Below, one piece after another: positions 7,439 through 14,053 of a DNA stretch of 38,824 bases. A program made the translations under genes and the position numbers. How positions within the stretch are numbered: the first letter of the stretch is position 1; each line of letters starts with the position of its first letter. The stretch lies in contig JAJZJU010000009.1 in NCBI GenBank assembly GCA_021809895.1, forward strand, positions 1 through 38,824, read 5' to 3'. Under the pieces are notes generated by a model. The model did not search any database. It was not told where the DNA came from and worked only from the letters and a program-made list of their open reading frames with translations. Origin of the DNA: a bacterium (GTDB lineage Bacteria > Chloroflexota > Dormibacteria > Aeolococcales > Bog-877).

Positions 7439-8446
7439 TCAGTGCGGCGGCCTGGGTGGCGGCGACTCCTTGAGGAAGCGATAGTGCTCTCGCCAGACCA
7501 GTCGCGGCAGGCCCAGCCATCGGGGCAGGTCCCGCAGCCCGGGGATGAACGGCACCAACACCAGCAAGGTGGACAGAAAGCCCATGATGAGGACCACCAT
7601 CAGGTCGGCGTTGGAGGCGGTCGAAACTAGCGGGATCTGGTACCAGAAGGTGAACAGCCACAGCCACGACTGGCCGGGGTACCTTCCGGTCTCGTTTGTC
7701 ATCCCCCACTGAGAGCTGGCCAGATGCTGGGCAGCGGCCAGGCCCGGAAAGTAGTTCCCATCGCCCAAGAACAGCAGCGGTCCCGTGTAGTTGGTGTCGT
7801 AGAAGTGGCCACTACGGACCAGCAGGGAGTCCAGGGCTCCCGACCTGGCATCCTGCAAGAGCGCCTGCATGATCACATTCAGGGGGCCATAGGCACCGGC
7901 GGGGACCGCCACCACCACCTGGTCTTTGACTCGGGCGTGCTCCAGCGCCGCGGCGTAGGCCGTGAGCCAGCCGCGACGCTGAGCCGCCAACGCCTGCCGG
8001 TAGCGGACCAGGGCTGCCGCCAGCGCGGGCCGACCCACGCTGGCCAAGGACAGAGGGCCGAGAACGTATGCCTGCGCGGCATCCACGGGCTGGTGGACCC
8101 CGGCCCACACCTGCGGCGCCAAGGGCCCCAGGGTCTGAACCGAGCCGCCGACGTCGCCGGAATCCCTTCCGTCAGCGTCGATGTTGTACGGGGGTCCGTA
8201 GTCCGCACTGATGGTGGTTCCCCGGAGCTCTCCAGTGGCCGTCCGCACGAAGTCAAGCGGCTGCGCGCGCGCCCAGCTCTGGACCGTGACGGGGGGCTGG
8301 TCCGGGGACGACAGCACCACAGACAGGATCAACACCACCACCAGCATCACACCGAGGACGACCGTGATCTCCTTGACCAGGTCGTAGGGGGAGGTAGGGA
8401 CCCCGCGGTAGTACTCCTCCTGGGTCAGTCTCTCTCGCCTGGCCAT
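7439..8446 (-). CDS. Divergent cytochrome b subunit IV-like protein with a very long loop
   Basis: This 335-residue protein is encoded directly after a b6-like cytochrome b, with a TGATG start/stop overlap. One hydrophobic helix lies at about 27-46, then a hydrophilic stretch of about 210 residues, then a helix near 283-303 and a basic tail. The segment after the loop (P-G-Q-S-W-L-W-L-F-T-F-W-Y-Q-I-P, 257-272) can be laid against the cytochrome b EF loop P-E-W-x-x-L-x-L segment. The catalytic PEWY glutamate is missing and the third C-terminal helix is absent. It is therefore probably a highly altered C-terminal half of cytochrome b. The role of the loop is unknown. Assignment rests on gene order and this weak alignment. 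Confidence 0.6.
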   Translation of the reverse strand: MARRERLTQEEYYRGVPTSPYDLVKEITVVLGVMLVVVLILSVVLSSPDQPPVTVQSWARAQPLDFVRTATGELRGTTISADYGPPYNIDADGRDSGDVGGSVQTLGPLAPQVWAGVHQPVDAAQAYVLGPLSLASVGRPALAAALVRYRQALAAQRRGWLTAYAAALEHARVKDQVVVAVPAGAYGPLNVIMQALLQDARSGALDSLLVRSGHFYDTNYTGPLLFLGDGNYFPGLAAAQHLASSQWGMTNETGRYPGQSWLWLFTFWYQIPLVSTASNADLMVVLIMGFLSTLLVLVPFIPGLRDLPRWLGLPRLVWREHYRFLKESPPPRPPH

Positions 8447-9090
8447 CAGGCCCGTTCCTCAGGGGGCTTGACCACACCGCGGCGCCTGACCAGGATCACG
8501 TGAAACCCGACCATGGCGGTCACCAGGGCCGGAAACAAGACGATGTGCAGACCGTACATCTGACCGAAGTTCAGCACGTTGAAGAAGGCGCCCGCCCCGG
8601 TCGCGTTGACGGCGTCCTTGGCGTTGACCGCGATCCACTGGGCGTCGAAGTTCTGCTGCGAGATGTAACCCGTGAAGGCAGTGACGATCGCGATCAGAAA
8701 GATCACCACCCCCACCATCCAGGTGGCGGCCCGGCCGTCACGCCAGCCCTGGGCGAAGTACTGGCCCCAGAGGTGCAGGACCATGAATATGAAGAACATC
8801 TGCACAGACCAGAAGTGGACGCTGTTCATGAAGAGGCCCTGAGGTGACACGTGCCACCACTGGGGGCCGAAGAAGGCGAGGATCACCCCACTGGCAACCA
8901 CCAGGACCAGCGACGCGATCGCAGCCACCCCGAAGATGTAGACCCAGGATCCGACGTAGGCGGGCTCCTGGTCGGGGAGCAGGTGCTCGATCGGCAGCTC
9001 CCGCTGGATCCGCCGGCGCAGAAACACCGTCCAGCTTTTGGAGGCCTGGTCCCCGCCATCACCCAGCGGCGGTGTCTGCTCAACGCTCAC
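8446..9090 (-). CDS. Cytochrome b6-like di-heme cytochrome b, N-terminal half
   Basis: This 214-residue protein has four predicted helices and binds two b hemes in a quinol-oxidising complex. H92 and H106 (13 residues between) in helix B and H182 and H197 (14 between) in helix D are the four heme ligands. The 14-residue spacing is the b6f/menaquinol type rather than the mitochondrial one. The cd-loop differs from the norm: where cytochrome b usually has L-P-W-D-Q after T-G-Y, this has S-Q-Q-N-F-D-A-Q-W. The start is GTG at 9090, overlapping the upstream 55-residue gene by 11 bases. No Rieske gene sits in this operon; the only one is at 24819-25340. Confidence 0.82.
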   Translation of the reverse strand: MSVEQTPPLGDGGDQASKSWTVFLRRRIQRELPIEHLLPDQEPAYVGSWVYIFGVAAIASLVLVVASGVILAFFGPQWWHVSPQGLFMNSVHFWSVQMFFIFMVLHLWGQYFAQGWRDGRAATWMVGVVIFLIAIVTAFTGYISQQNFDAQWIAVNAKDAVNATGAGAFFNVLNFGQMYGLHIVLFPALVTAMVGFHVILVRRRGVVKPPEERA

Positions 9091-9247
9091 GGTCCCGCTC
9101 CCGATAGCTCCGGCGGCGCCGGCTCCGGCCTGGGAAGGGCAGGAAGAGCGCCAGCACGAACAGCAGGATCATGAACAGGATCACGCCCAGATTGGGCAGG
9201 GAGATCAGGATGATGCCCCAGTGCAGATAGGGGGCCGGCTGATTCAT
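9080..9247 (-). CDS. Small single-helix membrane protein, likely subunit of the cytochrome b complex
   Basis: ATG 9247 opens a 55-residue frame ending at TGA 9080-9082. It starts M-N-Q-P-A-P-Y-L-H-W-G and has a hydrophobic region from about 11 to 38. It ends in an Arg-rich tail (R-S-R-R-R-R-S-Y-R-E-R-D-R-E-R), which predicts a cytoplasmic C-terminus. It overlaps the cytochrome b start by 11 bases, with a weak GAGG ribosome site. By position it resembles the tiny one-helix subunits (PetG/L/N type) of b6f complexes, but I see no sequence-level proof. Confidence 0.6.
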   Translation of the reverse strand: MNQPAPYLHWGIILISLPNLGVILFMILLFVLALFLPFPGRSRRRRSYRERDRER

Positions 9248-9404
9248 GGCGGCAACCTCGTGGCGCCCTGATGACCTACTGCCCGAAGACGGCGCTCACC
9301 TCGATTCTAGGCCGCTCGAGGCCGTGCACAACAGCGGACTTGCCATCCGGGCCATCGCCGCTCCCCCCTCCGGCCAGACGTCACCTCAAGGGCAGCCCGG
9401 CCGC

Positions 9405-9416
9405 TATTCTCGACAC
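9405..9416 (+). promoter_or_regulatory. Leaderless-type -10 box of the enoyl-CoA hydratase gene
   Basis: TATTCT (9405-9410) is followed by six bases and then the ATG at 9417. Transcription would begin at or next to the A of the start codon, giving a leaderless mRNA. No ribosome site precedes this ATG, which fits. The same layout appears before the cupredoxin and holA genes. Confidence 0.45.
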
Positions 9417-10226
9417 ATGACACAGATGGTCGCCTCGACAGGGGCCGGAGTTTTGGCAGAGTTCCTAGAGCCAGGGATTCTGCGCCTCACCCTGGACCGG
9501 CCCGAGCAGCGCAACGCCCTTACCAGAGAGCTGGCCGGCGAGCTGCGCAACCACCTGGCCAGGGCCAGCTCGGACCCAGGGGTGCGGGTCGTCATCGTGG
9601 CCGGCAACGGCACCTCCTTCTGCGCGGGCGCCGACCTAGGCGCCCTGACCCGGGATGCCACCACCCCGGCGGAGCGCCGCGCCTTGCTGGCGGAATACTA
9701 CCGGGCGTTCCTGGACCTGCGAGATCTGGCTGTGCCCACCATAGCTGCCGTCAACGGCCCCGCCATCGGGGCGGGGCTGAATCTGGCTCTGAGCTGTGAT
9801 CTGCGCCTGCTGGCCGAGGGAGCCCGTCTGGCGGCCCCCTTCTTGCGGCTGGGCATTCATCCGGGGGGTGGCTGCAGCTGGCTGCTCACCCGGATCGCCG
9901 GCACCGGCAGCGCTCGCGAGCTGCTGTTCAGGGGCCGTCCGATATCAGCTCAACGAGCCCTGGAGCTCGGGCTCGCCACCGCGGTGGTAGCCGCTGACGA
10001 GCTCAAGGAGGAGGCCGAGCGGTGGGCCAGGGATATCGCGGCCCTGCCCCAGCCGGTGGTCCGCGACCTCAAGCGCACGCTCAACCTGGCGGAGTCCGGA
10101 GCCAGCTTCGAGGCCACCCTGGCCTTCGAGACCGCCGCGCAGGGGGAGTCCATGGGTACCACAGATGCGGCTGAGGGATGGCTGGCCTTCAGAGAGCGCA
10201 GGGAGCCCAAGTTCAACGACCGTTAG
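9417..10226 (+). CDS. Enoyl-CoA hydratase/isomerase family protein
   Basis: This 269-residue crotonase-fold protein is likely involved in fatty-acid or branched-chain acyl-CoA breakdown. The core R-P-E-Q-R-N-A-L, the oxyanion-hole segment F-C-A-G-A-D-L, the N-G-P-A-I-G-A-G-L-N-L-A motif and the A-P-F-L-R-L-G-I-H-P-G-G segment are all present. In the second catalytic position the sequence reads H-P-G-G-G where classic hydratases have a Glu, so the exact reaction (hydratase, isomerase or other) cannot be called. The ATG at 9417 is chosen because of the adjacent -10 box. The 3' end overlaps the convergent nth gene by 4 bases. Confidence 0.87.
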   Translation: MTQMVASTGAGVLAEFLEPGILRLTLDRPEQRNALTRELAGELRNHLARASSDPGVRVVIVAGNGTSFCAGADLGALTRDATTPAERRALLAEYYRAFLDLRDLAVPTIAAVNGPAIGAGLNLALSCDLRLLAEGARLAAPFLRLGIHPGGGCSWLLTRIAGTGSARELLFRGRPISAQRALELGLATAVVAADELKEEAERWARDIAALPQPVVRDLKRTLNLAESGASFEATLAFETAAQGESMGTTDAAEGWLAFRERREPKFNDR

Positions 10227-10894
10227 TCAGCGCCGCGGTCCGCCGCGACGGTCGAGGAAGGGCACCAGCCCCGCATCCGACACCGGCCGCAGCGCGGCCG
10301 TCTGGCGAGACAGACCGCTCGCCCGTGAGCGATCAGGCGGAGGCTGAAGTCGGTCCACTCTAGAGGGGGCACCATCCGGCACAGCTCGCGCTCGATCCGG
10401 ACCGGATCCTTGGTTTTGACTATTCCCAGGAGGTTGGTGAGCCGGGTCACATGGGTGTCCACCGGGAAGCCGGGGATGCCAAACCCCACCCCGAGGATCA
10501 CGTTGGCGGTCTTGCGGCCGACTCCCGGCAGGCGGATCAGCTGCTCCATGGAGCTCGGCACCTCGCCTCCGAACTCCTCGACCAGGACCCGCCCCATTCC
10601 GATCAGGGAGCGCGCCTTGGCTCGGAAGAAGCCGGTGGAGTGGATGAGCTGCTCCAGCTCCAAGGGATCGATGGTCGCGTAGTCGGCCGCGGATCGGCAG
10701 CGGAGAAATAGCCCGGGGGTGACCTGGTTGACCCGTTCGTCGGTGGTCTGAGCGGACAGAATGGTCGCCACCAGCAACTCCAGAGGGTTGCTGTGAACCA
10801 GGGCACAGACGGCCGGGTACTGCTCCGCCAGCTGCGCCACCGCCGCCCGGGCCCTCTGTCGCGGAGTGTGCGGGTCGAGCGGGGCGGGGGTCAT
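10223..10894 (-). CDS. nth: Endonuclease III (base-excision repair glycosylase/lyase)
   Basis: This 223-residue enzyme removes oxidised pyrimidines. It has the helix-hairpin-helix L-P-G-V-G-R-K-T-A with catalytic K128, the catalytic D146 in V-D-T-H-V, and the C-terminal iron-sulfur loop C-x6-C-x2-C-x5-C. I start at the ATG at 10894, since GGAGG lies 9 bases upstream; an ATG three codons earlier would overlap that ribosome site. It converges with the hydratase gene (stop codons overlap) and diverges from the cupredoxin gene. Confidence 0.95.
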   Translation of the reverse strand: MTPAPLDPHTPRQRARAAVAQLAEQYPAVCALVHSNPLELLVATILSAQTTDERVNQVTPGLFLRCRSAADYATIDPLELEQLIHSTGFFRAKARSLIGMGRVLVEEFGGEVPSSMEQLIRLPGVGRKTANVILGVGFGIPGFPVDTHVTRLTNLLGIVKTKDPVRIERELCRMVPPLEWTDFSLRLIAHGRAVCLARRPRCGRCRMRGWCPSSTVAADRGAD

Positions 10895-10947
10895 CGATGG
10901 CATCCTCCAAAAACGGCTGGCACGGGCACCCTCATAGTTCAGCCCGG

Positions 10948-10959
10948 TATCCTGACATC
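10948..10959 (+). promoter_or_regulatory. Leaderless-type -10 box of the cupredoxin gene
   Basis: TATCCT (10948-10953), a six-base spacer, then ATG at 10960. No ribosome site is present. The spacing is identical to that before the enoyl-CoA hydratase gene. Confidence 0.45.
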
Positions 10960-11454
10960 ATGTCGGTCCACCTCCCTGCTGCGGCCACCAGGCGTTTGCC
11001 CGGGCCACGCTTGGCGGTGGGGCTGCTGGCGGTGGTGGTCACCTTCATGGTGGCAGGGTGCGGCGCGTTCGGCGACGTGGGCCAGCCCACCGCCGCCCAC
11101 ATCCTGACCGCACCAGGAAACCCGGTACAGCAGGCCAACAGCAAGCTCTCCCTGCAAGTGCTGCCCAAGCCTCCCGCCAACCCCGAATACAAGGTGATCA
11201 TCTATCACAACGTGAACACCGTGGGCGAGTTCGTCCCCGAGACCCTGACGGTCCCGGTGGGGTCCATCGTGGAGTGGGTCTGGACGGATCAATACGACCA
11301 GCACAATGTCTGGTGGGTCGATCAGCAGCTGATCAACTCCCCCACCAAGGGAGCCGGCTTCAAGTGGGCCGTCAAGTTCCTGGCCCCAGGTGTCTATGAC
11401 TACTACTGCACCCTGCATCCGGGAATGCTAGGACGTGTTGTCGTCACCGGCTAG
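10960..11454 (+). CDS. Blue-copper (plastocyanin/amicyanin-like) lipoprotein
   Basis: This 164-residue exported protein has a lipoprotein signal: basic N-region, hydrophobic 18-31, and lipobox V-A-G-C with C34 as the lipidated residue. The mature part is a cupredoxin. H115 (D-Q-H-N-V) and C150-x2-H153-x2-M156 supply a complete type 1 copper site in the amicyanin/plastocyanin arrangement. It should carry single electrons on the outer face of the membrane. With no c-type cytochrome in the window, it is a candidate acceptor for a cytochrome b complex, but that link is inference. The following lipoprotein gene overlaps its 3' end by 20 bases. Confidence 0.85.
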   Translation: MSVHLPAAATRRLPGPRLAVGLLAVVVTFMVAGCGAFGDVGQPTAAHILTAPGNPVQQANSKLSLQVLPKPPANPEYKVIIYHNVNTVGEFVPETLTVPVGSIVEWVWTDQYDQHNVWWVDQQLINSPTKGAGFKWAVKFLAPGVYDYYCTLHPGMLGRVVVTG

Positions 11455-11866
11455 GGTTCCCAAGCGGCTCCTGCCGCTGCTGGGAGCCATGCTGCTGGCA
11501 GGCAGCCTGCTGGCCGCCTGCGCCGCTCCCACCGCGGCCCCCCGAGCGGCGCTCCAGGACTTCCTGGTGGATGTCCATGCCCACTCGGTCGTCTACGCCT
11601 ACACGCTGCTGACCAACTCGGCTGAGGTCCGCACCCCCTTCACCCCCTTCTTCAACTGGGTCAAGGCCAGCAAAGCCAACTTCAAGATCGTCTCCATCCA
11701 CATGGTCAACGCAGGTGACGCTGAGGCGACCGTGGCCGTCAGCTCCCCGGGGGCGTCCACCAGAGACATTCATGTGCAGATGGTGGAGTCCGGCAATGCC
11801 GGCGACTGGCTGGTCAACGCGCCGTTCGTGACCCAAGGGACGCGCGCGGTGCAGCTGTTCCAGTAG
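11435..11866 (+). CDS. Lipoprotein, possibly NTF2-like fold
   Basis: This 143-residue protein has a signal peptide ending in lipobox L-A-A-C (about residue 29). The mature region of about 115 residues has a short helix followed by alternating strands (F-K-I-V-S-I-H-M-V, A-T-V-A-V-S-S, I-H-V-Q-M-V-E-S), the pattern of small NTF2-like domains. No catalytic motif is visible. The start is GTG 11435 or TTG 11438, both inside the 3' end of the cupredoxin gene, so the two lipoproteins are co-expressed and may work together. Confidence 0.65.
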   Translation: MLSSPARVPKRLLPLLGAMLLAGSLLAACAAPTAAPRAALQDFLVDVHAHSVVYAYTLLTNSAEVRTPFTPFFNWVKASKANFKIVSIHMVNAGDAEATVAVSSPGASTRDIHVQMVESGNAGDWLVNAPFVTQGTRAVQLFQ

Positions 11867-11940
11867 TCGACGCCCGACAATCTGTCGAGTATCGCGCCAG
11901 ATTATGGCAAGGGCTCCCCAGCGCAGTTCGGGGGGGATCG

Positions 11941-12429
11941 TCAAATGGCGGGAGAAGCCTCGGTTGGGCTGGCGGCGGCCGCCCGTAGTGTGTCGCCGGT
12001 CTGATCGAGGAAGTCCTTGATCGTGGCCTCGGCCAGCCGGTGAAGAGCGAATCGGTCGACCGTTTGCCCCACGGCCCCCAGGGGGGGCAGATAGTTGACG
12101 CTGATCACGAGCTGGGTGCGTCGTGCCCCCAGGGCCCCCAGTTCGAGCTCCCCTTCAAAAACTGGAAAGAGCGCCAGGGGGCCGGTGGCCGTCCAGGTCA
12201 TCGGCAGGACCGTGCGTCCGGGAGTGCGCAGGGGCGCACGAAAGCGCATCTCCACGCGCTTGCCGACCCGGTAGCGGCCGCGGCCGAATCCAATCTCCCC
12301 CTGCAGGAGCTCACCACGGTGGTTGGCTCGGGTCGCCAGCCCGGGCAGCCACGTTTCCGGAGCGTTCAGCAGCAGTGGCTCAATCGCCTCATAGGGCTCG
12401 GGCAGCTCGCAGTAGTAGCGCAGGAACAC
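11941..12429 (-). CDS. SRPBCC (START-like) superfamily protein
   Basis: A 162-residue soluble protein with the look of a helix-grip SRPBCC domain: an N-terminal strand, an early helix (Y-E-A-I-E-P-L-L-L-N-A-P-E-T-W), a run of strands and a long C-terminal helix (D-R-F-A-L-H-R-L-A-E-A-T-I-K-D-F-L-D). Such domains bind hydrophobic ligands, and no ligand can be named. It starts with GTG 10 bases after the histidine kinase stop, as the last gene of the operon that begins at 17479. Confidence 0.6.
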   Translation of the reverse strand: MFLRYYCELPEPYEAIEPLLLNAPETWLPGLATRANHRGELLQGEIGFGRGRYRVGKRVEMRFRAPLRTPGRTVLPMTWTATGPLALFPVFEGELELGALGARRTQLVISVNYLPPLGAVGQTVDRFALHRLAEATIKDFLDQTGDTLRAAAASPTEASPAI

Positions 12430-12439
12430 TTTGGCCCGA

Positions 12440-14053
12440 CTAATCCGGCACCATCAGGCCGTTGGCCGCCACCGCTGTCGCAGGCGGAGTTTCCGGGTAT
12501 GGGCGCGAGTAACCGACCGGATCGCTGGCCTCGGCAGGCGGCGCCGCCACCCTTGCGGGCCTGGCGCCGGCCGGGACGGCACCAGGAGCCGACCTCTGGA
12601 GGCGGGGCCGCCGGGCAGCCGCCACCGGCAGGGTGACGCGAATCGTGGTGCCGTGCCCGGGTGACGACGCGATGTCCAACCGTCCGTTGGCCAGGGCGAC
12701 CCGCTCCTGCATCCCGCGAAGCCCTATGCCAGCTGGTATTCCTCCCATCTCAAACCCAGCCCCGTCATCTCGTATGCGCGCACGCACGGTTCGCTTGGTG
12801 AAGGTCAAGTCGACCCGCACTCCGGTTGCACGTGCGTGGCGCTCCACATTGTGAAGCGCCTCCTGGAGGACCCGGTAGAGGTCGGTCTTCAGATCCCAAC
12901 TCAGATCCTGCTCAGAGCCAGTGACGTGCAGGACAGCAGGCGTCTCAGCGCGCTCCGCGAATCTCTCGACGAGTTGACGCAAAGATGCCACCAGACCGAG
13001 GTCGTCGAGGACAGGAGGCCGCAACCCGTCGGCCAGTTGACGCAACTGAACCACCACCTCCACCAACCCCTGCCGGACACTGTCGAGCTCGGCTCTTGAG
13101 CCGGCGGCGAGTTCGCCCCCATCGGAGATCAGCTCCAGCCGCCGCAGGAGGTAAATGAGAGTCTGGAGCGGCTCATCATGAATGTCCTGCCCGATTCGCC
13201 TGCGCTCCTGCTCCTGAACATGGAGTGCCTGGACCGCGTACCACTCGGCCAGCTGTTGGCGCCGAGCGGCCTCGGTCACGTCCTGAAAGATGATCTGCAA
13301 AAGCGGGCCGCCGCCGCTGTCGGTCACCAGGGTCGAGAGCGGTCGCAGGGTTCGCCTGGTGCCATCGAGCAAAACCACTGTGAACAGCCGCGGCGGGGTC
13401 TGTGTCAGCAGCCTCCGCGAGACGCCCGCACCGACCAGATCTGTCAGTTGGCGCCGACCAACGCGGGCGCCGAAGAGTTCCTTGGCGGCCGGATTAGCCT
13501 CTCGCAAGGCCCCGGAGCTGTCGGCCACCAGGGTCGGGGCCGAGCTGGCCTCGAAGAGCGCCCGGAAGCGTGCCTCAGCGGCACTGTGAGCGCTGATGGC
13601 GGCCTGGGCGCGTTGCCTGGCCATGGTCTCTCTCTCCACGCGCTGCCCAACCGCCACCGCCACCACGCAGATGAGCACGATCAGGGTTCCATCCGCCCAC
13701 ATGTCGGCTCGAGAATCGACCACGATCAGGTCAGGCAGCATCAGCGCGGTTCCCCAAGCGGCGCTGGCACATGCTCCCCCGATCCCAAACCTGAGGGCTG
13801 CGTAGACCACCGGCAGGAGGAAGAGGCCGATGGTGGGATAGTCGGGAGCTCCCAGAGGCAGTCTCACGGCACTGATGTCCAGCGCCAGGTGCCCCCCCAC
13901 CAGGGCCAGGATCAGCGCCTGGATGTACCAGAACCGACGGTCCCGCAGTGGGGGTCGAAGCACCTGTCCCAGGATCGCGGCCCAGTCTGTCGTGACCGCA
14001 TCGCGGCCAGTGTCTTGATCGGAACGGCCACCGCTGGCTCCGGCCCGATCCAT
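12440..14053 (-). CDS. Membrane PAS-domain sensor histidine kinase (HisKA_3/NarL-partner type)
   Basis: This 537-residue kinase has about four to five hydrophobic segments in residues 41-135, a short coiled linker, and a PAS domain at about 155-270 (F-R-A-L-F-E-A-S-S-A-P). A HisKA_3 dimerisation region follows with H292 in I-G-Q-D-I-H-D-E-P-L-Q, then an HATPase_c domain (N box near 390, D-D-G-A-G-F near 420). This type phosphorylates NarL/FixJ regulators. None is adjacent; the nearest is the DosR-like regulator at 19290. The ATG at 14053 overlaps the preceding stop (TGATG); an ATG at 14083 is an alternative. The C-terminal 60 residues are Ala/Pro-rich without a domain. Confidence 0.87.
   Translation of the reverse strand: MDRAGASGGRSDQDTGRDAVTTDWAAILGQVLRPPLRDRRFWYIQALILALVGGHLALDISAVRLPLGAPDYPTIGLFLLPVVYAALRFGIGGACASAAWGTALMLPDLIVVDSRADMWADGTLIVLICVVAVAVGQRVERETMARQRAQAAISAHSAAEARFRALFEASSAPTLVADSSGALREANPAAKELFGARVGRRQLTDLVGAGVSRRLLTQTPPRLFTVVLLDGTRRTLRPLSTLVTDSGGGPLLQIIFQDVTEAARRQQLAEWYAVQALHVQEQERRRIGQDIHDEPLQTLIYLLRRLELISDGGELAAGSRAELDSVRQGLVEVVVQLRQLADGLRPPVLDDLGLVASLRQLVERFAERAETPAVLHVTGSEQDLSWDLKTDLYRVLQEALHNVERHARATGVRVDLTFTKRTVRARIRDDGAGFEMGGIPAGIGLRGMQERVALANGRLDIASSPGHGTTIRVTLPVAAARRPRLQRSAPGAVPAGARPARVAAPPAEASDPVGYSRPYPETPPATAVAANGLMVPD

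Noticed and set aside
10223-10226. Overlap of the enoyl-CoA hydratase and nth stop codons as a sign of truncation
   Set aside because: Both proteins have normal length and complete C-terminal motifs; the 4-base convergent overlap is just tight packing.
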